Below, piece by piece: positions 1 to 7,802 of a stretch of DNA of 15,719 bases. The position numbers and the translations under genes are program-made. Under the pieces are notes generated by a model that saw nothing but the letters and a program-made list of their open reading frames with translations, was not told where the DNA came from and searched no databases. The DNA is from an uncultured bacterium (GTDB lineage Bacteria > Verrucomicrobiota > Lentisphaeria > Victivallales > UBA1829). Numbering within the stretch: position 1 is the first letter of the stretch; each line of letters opens with the position of its first letter. The stretch covers positions 1 through 15,719 of the forward strand of contig URNE01000013.1 of assembly GCA_900549045.1 (NCBI GenBank), written 5' to 3'.

Positions 1-1927
1 CGGGCGCAGGGGCGTAGGTCTTGGGCTCAAGACGGGCGGCACGCTCGTCGGCGCCGGCGCGGAGACTGCCCTCGGGCTCGCTCACACGGACGTCCGCCGC
101 GGGGACCGCGGGGCGCTCGGGAGCGGAGACCTTCTTTGCCACAGGCTCGTCGTCGGCGGTCGCGTCCTCAATGGCGCGCTTGACCTTGCCAAGCATGCGA
201 CCGAAAGCGTAGGAGCCCTTGTCAACGGCCTCGCCGGCAGCCTTGCCCGCCTTGTGCGCAGCCTCGGAGCCCTTAACCTTGGCCTTGGCAAAACCTTCAC
301 CGGCCTTCGCGGCAGCGCCGCCGCCGAGCATGCGTCCGAGCTCCGCGATGCGCTCTTTTTTCGAAAGGAGACGGATCGTACTGACCGCTGCCTCCGCCGT
401 CGTCGTTTTGACCACGGAGAAATGACGGTCCGCACGCGCGGCGACCTGCGCAAGATGCGAGATGCAGAGAATCTGTTTCTTCGTTCCAAGCTCGTGCAGT
501 TCGCCCGCAACGACAACCGCTGTCTCGCCGCCGATGTTCGCATCGATTTCATCAAACACCAGAGTGCCGATCTCATCGACTTCAGCAAGAACCGTTTTCA
601 CAGCAAGCATCACTCGCGAAAGCTCGCCGCTGCTCGCGACCTCTTTCAGAGGCCTGACCGGAACTCCCGGGTTCGCGGAAAACAGAAATTCTATGCGGTC
701 CGCACCGTTCGGCCCCGGACGCGATTCGCCGAATTCAACTTCAAACGCCGCGCGTTTGAAACCGAGTTTCATGATCTCTTCGCGCAGTTTGGCGGAAAGG
801 TCCTCCGCCGCGGATTTGCGCGCGGCGGTCAGCTTTGCACAAAGCGCAAGATGCGCGGAACGGGCGGCGGAAAGACGCGTCTCCAGCTGTTCGCGTTCAC
901 GCGCGGAATTCTCGAAAAGCTCCAGACGGCGGCGCGAATTATCCAGTTCCGTCAGGACATCCGCAATTTCCGGACCGTATTTGCGCTTGAGCGTCTGAAG
1001 AATCTGAATCCGCTCCTCCAGGGCGGCAAACTCGGATTCATCCAGTTCCACCGCGGAAGCACGGGACTGCAGGTCATCGGTAAGCTCGGAAACCGCATCG
1101 GAAATCTCATCGCATTTCGCAAGGAATCTGTCCGCATAGCCCGGATCGGCGGTCTCCAGCGGACGCAGCAGGCGGCGGACGGAGGAGAGGCGGTCCATGA
1201 TCGAATCGTCGGATTCGTTCAGCGCGGCGGAGGCGGCGGAGGCGATTTCAAGAATTGTTTTTGAGTTCGAAGCGGCGGCGTGGGTCGCTTCCAGCCGTTC
1301 GTCTTCGCCGGGCTCCGGATTCTGAGACTCGATTTCAGAAACAACCCGCCGCAGCCGCTCCGCTTCATCAGCATCGGGCATGGTACGCTGAAATTCCTCC
1401 TGCTCCGCTTCAACCTTGCGGATCGCATCCCACGCGGCGGAAACTTCGTTCAGAAGATCATCCAGACGCGCAAAGCGGTCGAGTGCATTCAGCTGCGCGG
1501 AAGGTTTCATCAGCCCGAACGCCTCGTGCGGACTGTGGACGTCAACGAGCAGTTCCCCGATCGTGCGGAGAATCTGCGCGCTTGCAGGAGACGAATTGAC
1601 AAAGATCCGTCCGCCCGACTGCGTAAAGACGCGGCGGACGAGCAGAGCGGAATCCTCGCAGGGTTCAAGTCCGTACTCTTCCAGCAGAGCCGCGATGCGC
1701 GGGGCGGAAACGGGGTCCAGACGGAATTCGCCCGCGATTTCGCAGCGCTCGGTTCCCTGACGGATGGCGGATTTTTCAAATCTTCCGCCAAGCAGCAGGG
1801 CGACTCCGCCCATGAGCACGGATTTGCCCGCGCCGGTTTCGCCCGTAACGGCGTTGAAGCCGGGAGAAAATTCAATATCGGCCTCCTCGACCAGCGCCAG
1901 ATTTTTGATGTGCAGCCATTTCAGCAT
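1..1927 (-). CDS. recN: DNA repair ATPase RecN, 3' end outside window, with long C-terminal tail
   Basis: SMC-like ATPase that acts in the cytoplasm at DNA double-strand breaks. No stop codon occurs before the left edge, so at least 642 residues are encoded, against roughly 550 for the family. The start ATG lies 3 bp after the stop of the acyltransferase gene. Seen: an N-terminal head beginning MLKWLHIKNLALVEEADIEF; Walker A GETGAGKS at residues 29-36; an LLLGG segment; a central helical, Glu/Arg/Leu-rich region compatible with a coiled coil; the ABC signature SSGELSR at 432-438 (the family usually has SGGE); Walker B VFDEID with D459 and E460; ISHLAQVAA; and the closing LGRMLGGG ending at residue 537. 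The RecN domain is therefore complete. Residues 538-642 are an added Ala/Lys/Gly tail that becomes Pro/Glu-rich. All 12 lysines in the tail use AAG, while the core mixes AAA and AAG. The gene is likely last in the kdsB operon within the window. Confidence 0.95.
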   Translation of the reverse strand, partial: MLKWLHIKNLALVEEADIEFSPGFNAVTGETGAGKSVLMGGVALLLGGRFEKSAIRQGTERCEIAGEFRLDPVSAPRIAALLEEYGLEPCEDSALLVRRVFTQSGGRIFVNSSPASAQILRTIGELLVDVHSPHEAFGLMKPSAQLNALDRFARLDDLLNEVSAAWDAIRKVEAEQEEFQRTMPDADEAERLRRVVSEIESQNPEPGEDERLEATHAAASNSKTILEIASAASAALNESDDSIMDRLSSVRRLLRPLETADPGYADRFLAKCDEISDAVSELTDDLQSRASAVELDESEFAALEERIQILQTLKRKYGPEIADVLTELDNSRRRLELFENSAREREQLETRLSAARSAHLALCAKLTAARKSAAEDLSAKLREEIMKLGFKRAAFEVEFGESRPGPNGADRIEFLFSANPGVPVRPLKEVASSGELSRVMLAVKTVLAEVDEIGTLVFDEIDANIGGETAVVVAGELHELGTKKQILCISHLAQVAARADRHFSVVKTTTAEAAVSTIRLLSKKERIAELGRMLGGGAAAKAGEGFAKAKVKGSEAAHKAGKAAGEAVDKGSYAFGRMLGKVKRAIEDATADDEPVAKKVSAPERPAVPAADVRVSEPEGSLRAGADERAARLEPKTYAPAP

Positions 1928-1930
1928 AGT

Positions 1931-2920
1931 TCAATCCTCGTCGGAAACCCTTGCATGCTTGGAATAGAACGAGGGCTTGACCGTTTTCGCATAAGAAGGA
2001 TACTTCGCCCTGAGTTCCGGCGACGCATTCTCCGGGATGTACTGGAAACGGTTGTAAAGCCAGAGGTATTGCTCCGGAGCCATGCGGATCAGATTTTCGG
2101 TCATTTTCATGATGTCCTGAATCACTTCTTCTTCGGATGCATACTCGGACGCGGGCTTCGGAAGCGGGTCCATCGTCGCCTTGAAATGTCCGTTCGGAAG
2201 ACGGATGCAGGAACCGACGGCGATATACGCGTTTTTCTTCAGCACCATTGTCCCTGGGAAGCGCGAAACGGGAACGGGAAGTCCGAACATATCAACGAAC
2301 GCGCCGCCGTTCCGCGCCTTGATGTTCTGATCGACGAGCATCCCCGCGACTGAACCGTTTTCCATTGCGTGCACGAGTTTCATCATGCCGCCTCGCGACT
2401 CGATGATGCTCACATTCTTCACGGAACGTCCGCCCGTAATCAGGCGGCTCAGGTAGGGATTGCGCGGGGTGCGGACAACGGTCGCCATTTTGAATCCGAA
2501 GTAGAGTCCCAGCGCCATGCCCGAGAACTCCCAGTTGCCGTGATGCGGCGTAATGAGAATGACGGGGCGTCCTTCCGCAATGCACTTGCGCACATTTTCC
2601 GCAACGGCGGCGAGATTCGGCTGAACGTCAATCATCTCCTTCACCTTCTCCGGACGGTTGTGGAACCAGAAGAGCTCGCAGACAGTCTGAACGAGATTCG
2701 CAACGCAGCGGCGGGATAGATCGAAAATCTCCTTTTCACCCTTTTCCGGAAAGGCGCAGCGGAGATTTTTGCGGATCAGTCCGCCGACCGGCGGAAGCGG
2801 AACCGCAAGCCACGAAAAAAGCCAGCCGAGAAAACGGAATGTCCCGCGCGGCAGAATCTCCATGAATTTCATGAAGACAAGAGCGGCAAGATAGACGATG
2901 TACTGAAGCACGCGTTTCAT
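1931..2920 (-). CDS. LpxL/HtrB-family lipid A acyltransferase
   Basis: This 329-residue protein matches the lysophospholipid/lipid A acyltransferase family (LpxL, LpxM), which transfers a secondary acyl chain to Kdo-lipid A at the inner face of the cytoplasmic membrane. Seen: a hydrophobic N-terminus (residues 5-45) that could anchor in the membrane; the family HX4E catalytic motif as HHGNWE with H126 and E131; and MLVDQN near residue 196, another conserved family segment. Length is close to E. coli LpxL. It begins 3 bp after the kdsB stop and ends 3 bp before recN, so the three genes are probably co-transcribed. Coupling to kdsB is logical because LpxL-type enzymes normally need a Kdo-modified acceptor. 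Which acyl chain and position are used cannot be told from sequence. The ribosome binding site is weak, which is consistent with translational coupling. Confidence 0.92.
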   Translation of the reverse strand: MKRVLQYIVYLAALVFMKFMEILPRGTFRFLGWLFSWLAVPLPPVGGLIRKNLRCAFPEKGEKEIFDLSRRCVANLVQTVCELFWFHNRPEKVKEMIDVQPNLAAVAENVRKCIAEGRPVILITPHHGNWEFSGMALGLYFGFKMATVVRTPRNPYLSRLITGGRSVKNVSIIESRGGMMKLVHAMENGSVAGMLVDQNIKARNGGAFVDMFGLPVPVSRFPGTMVLKKNAYIAVGSCIRLPNGHFKATMDPLPKPASEYASEEEVIQDIMKMTENLIRMAPEQYLWLYNRFQYIPENASPELRAKYPSYAKTVKPSFYSKHARVSDED

Positions 2921-2923
2921 CGT

Positions 2924-3667
2924 TTACTGCTCGTTATGTTCCCGCAGATAATTTTCCGCGCGGACAAGATCCTCCGGAGTATCGATTCCGATGCTCTGGA
3001 AGTGCGTTTTGACGACTTTGATCTTCATGCCGTTTTCGAGAGCGCGCAGCTGTTCAAGCTTTTCGCATTTCTCCAGCGGACTCTCCGGAAGAGAGACGAA
3101 ACGCTCCAGCGCGGCGCGGCGGTACGCATAGATGCCCCAGTGACGGTAGAGCGGCATGTCGGTTCCGCCCGTCCGCAGGAACGGAATTTCGGAACGGCTG
3201 AAATAGAGAGCGGAGCCATCCGCGCCCACGACGACTTTCGGCAAATTCGGATTCGAGGCGATCTCCGCACGGGTCGAGGGAACGACAACGGTCGCCATGT
3301 CCGGCTGATCCGCTCCCGCCATGACGTCGATGAGGGAATTGATGACTTCCGGCTTCATGAACGGTTCGTCTCCCTGAACATTGATGATGACGTCGCATTC
3401 GATATTTTTCGCGGCTTCCCAGATGCGGTCGGAGCCGGAGGGATGATCCGGGGAGGTCATGACCGCCTCCGCGCCGAAACCTTCCGCAATCGCCTTCACC
3501 TTTTCGCTGTCGGTCGCGATAAGCACGCGATCCGCTCTGGATTTTGACGTGCGTTCCCAGACCCATTGAACTATCGGCTTTCCGCCGAGTTCGGCAATGA
3601 CTTTTTCCGGGAATCTTGTACTTGCAAGCCGTGCGGGAATGACGGCGATTGTTTTCAGCTGTTCCAT
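2924..3667 (-). CDS. kdsB: CMP-Kdo synthetase (3-deoxy-manno-octulosonate cytidylyltransferase)
   Basis: KdsB activates Kdo with CTP to CMP-Kdo in the cytoplasm, the donor for Kdo addition to lipid A. The 247-residue product has the standard length. Seen: IPARLASTRFPEK at residues 10-22 (nucleotide-binding loop), TSPDHPSGSDR at 71-81, NVQGDEP at 96-102 with the metal ligand D100, YFSRSEIPF, HWGIYAYRR, a LEKCEKLEQLR segment, and IDTPEDL at 228-234 with the second metal Asp at 229. I chose the ATG at 3667 because a strong AGGAGA ribosome binding site lies about 7 nt upstream and the family start (IAVIPAR) follows at once. A longer in-frame reading to 3769 would run through the promoter and into the neighbouring gene. 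This gene heads the kdsB-acyltransferase-recN operon. Confidence 0.97.
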   Translation of the reverse strand: MEQLKTIAVIPARLASTRFPEKVIAELGGKPIVQWVWERTSKSRADRVLIATDSEKVKAIAEGFGAEAVMTSPDHPSGSDRIWEAAKNIECDVIINVQGDEPFMKPEVINSLIDVMAGADQPDMATVVVPSTRAEIASNPNLPKVVVGADGSALYFSRSEIPFLRTGGTDMPLYRHWGIYAYRRAALERFVSLPESPLEKCEKLEQLRALENGMKIKVVKTHFQSIGIDTPEDLVRAENYLREHNEQ

Positions 3668-3690
3668 TATCTTTCTCCTGTTTTTACCGT

Positions 3691-3719
3691 AATATATACC
3701 ATGCGGGCGTTGAATGCAA
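3691..3719 (-). promoter_or_regulatory. sigma70-type promoter for kdsB operon
   Basis: Reading the minus strand, TTGCAT (3719-3714), a 17-nt spacer, then TATATT (3696-3691). The start point should lie near 3684, giving a leader of about 17 nt that contains the ribosome binding site. The -35 box sits just after the stop codon of the HAD/Nudix gene at 3721. The sequence right after the -10 (ACGGTAAAA) closely resembles that of the hisF promoter. The call rests on spacing and box match only. Confidence 0.65.
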
Positions 3720-3720
3720 A

Positions 3721-4962
3721 TCAGTCGAAAACGACCTTCCAGTCCGGATCGCGGGAAGCGTCGAAACACATGCGGATCTGCGCGGCGGTGTTTTTCTCCT
3801 CCGCAAGCGGGGGAAGACCGTTTTCCGCGAAATACGCGAATCCGGTCGTTTCCAGATTTTCGCGAAACGCTCCGCCGACCTCGCCGCAGAGAACGAACAC
3901 CTTGCAGATTCCGTATGCGTACGGAGGCGGATTGTGCCGGTTGCGGTCCTGCACGGCTATCAGGCGGAGCGCGGCGACCTCAAGCCCGGCCTCCTCGCGA
4001 ACCTCCTTCTCGGTGTTGGAGCGGATGGATTCGCAGAGATCGACCCAGCCGCCGGGGAGCGACCACCTGCCGCTTTTCTCGTGAACGAGCAGAATCTTTC
4101 CGTCGCGGAAGATCGCGGCGCGCGTATCAAGCTTCGGAGTCTGGAAGCCGCGCTCGTTGCAGAAAAGCGACTTCACAGTCTCAAACGGAAGCTCCGTCTT
4201 TGCGGCGAGCATTTCCGCGGCGAGTTCGCGGATGCGCTCAAAACGTTCCGCATCATAGGGATCTTTGGAATAGGTCACGCCCGCCTGCCCGATGAATTGA
4301 AGTTCCATCGCCTGGCGCAGAAACGGCGAAAGTGAACCGCAATCATCAAGACGCTGCGCCACTTCGGCGGGTACGGCGAAGTAATGCGCGGCGCGGATAT
4401 GCCGAACCGAATGCGCACCCCAGACAGCGAGTCCGAAGGCGGCGTTTGCTCCGGCGGCGCAGTTGGCGTCATGAACCGTATCGCCCACGAAGAGAGCGTC
4501 CTCCGGCGGACAGCCCGCGCGGCGGAGGCCTTCCAGCAGGGGGGCGGGATTCGGCTTGTGCAGAACCGTGTCGGTCGCGGTGATCATCAGATCCGGCTCA
4601 AAGTATTGCGCAAGATGAAATCCCTGCGAAAGCTCCGAGCGGTTTTTCGAGGTGACGATTCCCAGACGGATTCCGGCGTTTTTGAGTTCGCCGAGCATTT
4701 TTTCGATTCCGGGGAACGGCTTGATCTCGCCGTCGCGGCGCACCACGCGTTCCTCCCACATCCGCCCGAAACGGCCGGGGTCGGAAAGCTTCAGCGCGGC
4801 GGCGGTGTCGGACGTCGGAATACCCCAGAAACGCTGGAGCTCCGCAAGGCTGTAATGTTTCCCCGTGAGTTCAAGAAGCGTCGCCTGAAGCTCCGGCATG
4901 ACGATCGGCTCGGTGTCGAGAAGCGTTCCGTCGATGTCGAAGAAAATGCAACGGTATTTCAT
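3721..4962 (-). CDS. HAD-family phosphatase fused to Nudix hydrolase
   Basis: One uninterrupted 413-residue frame holds two enzymes. Residues 1-about 220 are a HAD hydrolase of the phosphoglycolate phosphatase type: motif I FFDIDGTLLDTE with D9 and D11, motif II around T104-S105, motif III Lys136 in HKPNP, and motif IV FVGDTVHDAN with D161 and D165. Residues about 220-280 resemble the helical domain that precedes some Nudix enzymes (IGQAGVTYSKDPYD, GFQTPKLDTRAAIF). Residues 281-about 400 are Nudix, with the box at 305-327: G305, E311, K319-E320, E323-E324, G326; Lys319 stands where Arg is usual. Both active sites look intact. Substrates are unknown; by family, a phosphorylated small molecule and a nucleoside-diphosphate derivative such as ADP-ribose. 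The start overlaps the upstream stop as ATGA, so translation is probably coupled. An upstream extension to 5031 is an artefact of the overlap. Confidence 0.93.
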   Translation of the reverse strand: MKYRCIFFDIDGTLLDTEPIVMPELQATLLELTGKHYSLAELQRFWGIPTSDTAAALKLSDPGRFGRMWEERVVRRDGEIKPFPGIEKMLGELKNAGIRLGIVTSKNRSELSQGFHLAQYFEPDLMITATDTVLHKPNPAPLLEGLRRAGCPPEDALFVGDTVHDANCAAGANAAFGLAVWGAHSVRHIRAAHYFAVPAEVAQRLDDCGSLSPFLRQAMELQFIGQAGVTYSKDPYDAERFERIRELAAEMLAAKTELPFETVKSLFCNERGFQTPKLDTRAAIFRDGKILLVHEKSGRWSLPGGWVDLCESIRSNTEKEVREEAGLEVAALRLIAVQDRNRHNPPPYAYGICKVFVLCGEVGGAFRENLETTGFAYFAENGLPPLAEEKNTAAQIRMCFDASRDPDWKVVFD

Positions 4963-6020
4963 TGAGCCTCCACAAGCTCCCTGATGAAACGCGGCGGACG
5001 CGCCGGGCGCCCCGTCTTCATGTCCACGCACGCGTGAATGGAGAAGCCCTCCACAAGAAGTTTTCCGCGGCAGAAAATCTGACAGGCGATTTTCACGCGC
5101 ACGCCGGAAGCTTCCGCGAAACAGCCGGTAATGTCGAGAACATCGTCGTAGCGCGCGGAGGCTTTGTAGCGGCAGTTCGCCTCGATCACCGGCATTGCGA
5201 TCCCCTCTTTTTCGAGTTCGAGATAGGTGTGCCCCGTCTCGCGGAGAAGTTCGTTGCGGAAACGTTCAAAATATTCAAAATAGTTTGCGTAATAGACAAC
5301 CCCCATCTGGTCGGTGTCCGCATACGGAACGCGGTAGGAAAGAACGACTTTGTTTCTGATTTTGCGGAGCATGAAATCAATGGTCTCCCGCAGGTTCATT
5401 CCGCTGTTGTCGAGCGGAACGGCGTCCTCCGCCTGACGGAGCGGACCGACTGCGCGGGTCGAATCGGCCTTGTCGCGCGCGACGATTTCGGCGGCGACTC
5501 TTGCGATTTCCTCTTCCGAGGGCGTTCCGCCATCCTGAAGCAGGCGGCGTTTCGCGCGGGCTTCAGGAGATGCGGTCAGGAAGAACTTGTATTTCGCATC
5601 GGGAAAAACCACGGTTCCGATGTCGCGTCCCTCCATGACGACGAGCGCGCCGTCCGCCATTTTGCGCTGCCATTCGACGAGTTTTGCGCGGACCGCGGGA
5701 ACCGCCGCGATTGCCGAAGCTCCCGCGGAAATTTCGGGAGTGCGGAGCGCATCGCCTGGAACCGCTCCGTCGACTTCGAGTTCCAGTCCGTCCGCGCCCG
5801 GAATAAAACGCATCGAGGTATTTGCGAGCATGTCATCAAGCTTTGCGGGATCGGGGTTCTTCGGATCGATTCCGAGCTTGAGCGCCTTCCATGCCGCCGC
5901 GCGGTACATGGAACCGGTGTTGATGTGAATTGCGCCCGGGATCGCCTCCGCGAGCATCTGCGCCGCCGAGCTTTTGCCGGATGCGGCGGGACCGTCTATT
6001 GCGATTGCATTGACTGCCAT
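4959..6020 (-). CDS. cmk: cytidylate kinase fused to YbgC-like hotdog thioesterase
   Basis: A 353-residue two-domain protein. Residues 1-about 222 are CMP/dCMP kinase, which makes CDP and dCDP from ATP: P-loop DGPAASGKSS at 9-18, NTGSMYRA at 35-42, GRDIGTVVFPDA at 131-142, and SPEARAKRR. Residues about 224-350 are a 4-hydroxybenzoyl-CoA thioesterase/YbgC-type hotdog domain: YADTDQMGVVYYANYFEY starts at 233, with D237 the probable catalytic Asp, followed by a family-like Tyr-Phe-Glu-Arg helix. The two reactions have no obvious link, and normal Cmk is about 220-230 residues. I chose the ATG at 6020 because GAGAGG lies 5 nt upstream. An in-frame ATG at 6035 overlaps the rluD stop as ATGA but has its Shine-Dalgarno-like bases touching the start. 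The 3' end overlaps the HAD/Nudix start by 4 bp. Confidence 0.93.
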   Translation of the reverse strand: MAVNAIAIDGPAASGKSSAAQMLAEAIPGAIHINTGSMYRAAAWKALKLGIDPKNPDPAKLDDMLANTSMRFIPGADGLELEVDGAVPGDALRTPEISAGASAIAAVPAVRAKLVEWQRKMADGALVVMEGRDIGTVVFPDAKYKFFLTASPEARAKRRLLQDGGTPSEEEIARVAAEIVARDKADSTRAVGPLRQAEDAVPLDNSGMNLRETIDFMLRKIRNKVVLSYRVPYADTDQMGVVYYANYFEYFERFRNELLRETGHTYLELEKEGIAMPVIEANCRYKASARYDDVLDITGCFAEASGVRVKIACQIFCRGKLLVEGFSIHACVDMKTGRPARPPRFIRELVEAQ

Positions 6021-6025
6021 ATCAG

Positions 6026-6031
6026 CCTCTC
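6026..6031 (-). promoter_or_regulatory. ribosome binding site deciding the cmk start
   Basis: Minus-strand GAGAGG with a 5-nt spacer to the ATG at 6020. It favours this start over the ATG at 6035, which lies upstream of it. Confidence 0.5.
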
Positions 6032-6985
6032 TCATTCCTGAATTTTATCGACGTATTCCTGAAAATCCGCGGGAAACGGAGCCTCGAAGGAGAGCTCCTC
6101 TTTCGTAAACGGATGCGGGAAAGTTATTTTCCATGCGTGAAGCATCTGCCGCGACGCTGGGATGCGCCCGTTTCCGCCGTACGTGCCGTCACCGATCACC
6201 GGTGAGCCGAAATACGACATGTGAACGCGGATCTGGTGTGTGCGTCCCGTCATGATCCGCACCTGAAGCAGAGCGGCGGTGACATTCCCGATCTTGCCGC
6301 GCTTGAGCGTGGTGAAGCGCGTGTACGCATCCTTTCCGCCGCTGCGCACCACCGCCATTTTCTTGCGGTTGACCGGATGACGCCCGATCTGCGTGCGGAT
6401 TTCCGCCGCAATCACTTTCGGACACGGCGCGACGATTGCCGCATAGGTCTTGGAGACCTCGCGGTCGGCGAACATCCTGCTGAGCTTGTGCATCGCCACG
6501 CCGTTTTTTGCTATGACGAGACAGCCGGAAGTGTCCTTGTCCAGACGGTGCACGATGCCGGGACGCATCGGATCATCCTCTTCTCCGAATTCGGAAACCA
6601 GATCGCTGTCGCGTCCGAGCAGCGCATTGACCACGGTTCCCGTGCAGTTCCCCGCGGCGGGGTGAACGACCATCCCGGCGGGCTTGTTGATCACCAGCAG
6701 AGCATCGTCTTCGTAAAGGACGTCCAGCGGAATTTCCTCCGCTTCCACATGCTCCATCGGGGAATCGGAGGGCGGCTCGAAGGAGATTTCGTCCCCTTCC
6801 GCAACCATCGTGCGCTTGGCGGCGCAGACTTTGCCGTTCAGAGTCAGCTTGCCGGCGTCAATTAGTTTCTGCACCTGGACGCGGGAGTATTCGCCTTCCG
6901 CATGTTTTGTGACACACTGGTCGATGCGGATGTTTGCAAAACCGGATTCGACCGTAAACGTGATCCGCTCCTTATTCCGCGGCAT
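6032..6985 (-). CDS. rluD: RluA/RluD-family 23S rRNA pseudouridine synthase
   Basis: Isomerises uridine to pseudouridine in RNA; RluD itself modifies helix 69 of 23S rRNA. The 317-residue length and two-domain plan fit RluD. Seen: an N-terminal S4 RNA-binding domain (about 18-70, with RVQVQKLIDAGKLTLNG), then the catalytic domain with VINKPAGMVVHP at 98-109, the signature HRLDKDTSG at 146-154 with catalytic D149, and GRTHQIRVHM near 244. A strong ribosome binding site, AAGGAGAGG, lies about 6 nt before the ATG. The start lies inside the end of lgt (14-bp overlap), and the stop overlaps an alternative cmk ATG, so the gene sits in a tightly coupled operon. Assignment to RluD rather than another RluA-type paralogue rests on the S4 domain and length. 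Confidence 0.93.
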   Translation of the reverse strand: MPRNKERITFTVESGFANIRIDQCVTKHAEGEYSRVQVQKLIDAGKLTLNGKVCAAKRTMVAEGDEISFEPPSDSPMEHVEAEEIPLDVLYEDDALLVINKPAGMVVHPAAGNCTGTVVNALLGRDSDLVSEFGEEDDPMRPGIVHRLDKDTSGCLVIAKNGVAMHKLSRMFADREVSKTYAAIVAPCPKVIAAEIRTQIGRHPVNRKKMAVVRSGGKDAYTRFTTLKRGKIGNVTAALLQVRIMTGRTHQIRVHMSYFGSPVIGDGTYGGNGRIPASRQMLHAWKITFPHPFTKEELSFEAPFPADFQEYVDKIQE

Positions 6986-7802
6986 TTCCGCCTCTCCTTC
7001 CCGCGTACCAGAAGAGAACCGCCGCGGCGGGAATCATCAGGAAGAGCGCAACCGCCTGCGAAGGAGTGAATACGCCGATATGATCCGTGTGATCTCCGCG
7101 CATCAGCTCCATGGTGAAACGCATGACCGCATATGCCGCAAGATAGATCGCCGCCACGCCGCCCGGACGCTTCACCTTGCGCAGGAGGAATATCAGCAGA
7201 ACGCCGATCAGCAGATTGCAGAACGATTCGTAAAGCTGGACCGGGATCAGCGGCATGGATTCAGACGCGGTCCTGACAGCGGAATAGAGGTCGCGCGGAT
7301 TCGCGGGATAGCACACCGCCGGAGCCGAGCCTGCGGGGAACACGACCGCGGGGAATGCCGAATCCGCCGCAAGCGGTTTTCCGAAGCAGCAGCCCTGCAT
7401 GAAACAGCCGATCCGCCCGAAGACGTGTCCGAACGCAACCGCCGGAGCGTAGATGTCAAGCACCTTCAGCATCTGCAGTTTTTTCCATTTGCAGTAGAGC
7501 ATGACGACCGCAAGGGCGACGATGAAACCGCCGTAGAAGACGAGTCCCCCCTTGTCGATGCGGATGACGTCAAGAAGATTGTCGCGGAACTGGTCGTGGA
7601 ACTGGACGACGTAGAAGAGGCGCGCCCCGGTGACGCCGCCGAAGATGGCGATCAGGGCGAGGTCGAAGACGTTGTCGGAGGTGAGCCCCGCGTGTTTGCG
7701 TTCGATCAGCAGCGTCGCCATTGCGGTGACGAATGCCAGCGCGACGAACACTCCATACCAGTGAATGGAGAGTTTCCCGACTGTAAAAGCGATTTCGTGC
7801 AT
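6972..7802 (-). CDS. lgt: prolipoprotein diacylglyceryl transferase
   Basis: Lgt moves a diacylglyceryl group from phosphatidylglycerol to the lipobox cysteine of prolipoproteins in the cytoplasmic membrane. The 276-residue protein has several hydrophobic segments spread along its length. Seen: the N-terminal HWYG at residues 14-17; KGGLVFYGG at 84-92; the Lgt signature with GHVFGRIGCFMQGCCFGKP at 125-143, where R130 aligns with the essential Arg of E. coli Lgt; PVQLYES near 188; and a hydrophobic final helix. The start ATG is preceded by a weak GGAAA site. It is the first gene of the lgt-rluD-cmk-HAD/Nudix cluster and overlaps rluD by 14 bp. The lipoprotein encoded at 8763-9152 would be one of its substrates. 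Confidence 0.96.
   Translation of the reverse strand: MHEIAFTVGKLSIHWYGVFVALAFVTAMATLLIERKHAGLTSDNVFDLALIAIFGGVTGARLFYVVQFHDQFRDNLLDVIRIDKGGLVFYGGFIVALAVVMLYCKWKKLQMLKVLDIYAPAVAFGHVFGRIGCFMQGCCFGKPLAADSAFPAVVFPAGSAPAVCYPANPRDLYSAVRTASESMPLIPVQLYESFCNLLIGVLLIFLLRKVKRPGGVAAIYLAAYAVMRFTMELMRGDHTDHIGVFTPSQAVALFLMIPAAAVLFWYAGRRGGNAAE

Noticed and set aside
254..2353. Two plus-strand open frames of 336 and 357 codons (254-1264, 1280-2353)
   Set aside because: Both are antisense to recN and the acyltransferase. RecN is clearly the true gene, with Walker A, signature and Walker B motifs in frame.
3668..3769. N-terminal extension of kdsB
   Set aside because: The extra residues cross the kdsB promoter and ribosome binding site and overlap the end of the HAD/Nudix gene; KdsB proteins start just before IAVIPAR.
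4962..6041. 359-codon plus-strand open frame
   Set aside because: Exact antisense shadow of the Cmk/hotdog fusion; no recognisable protein features.
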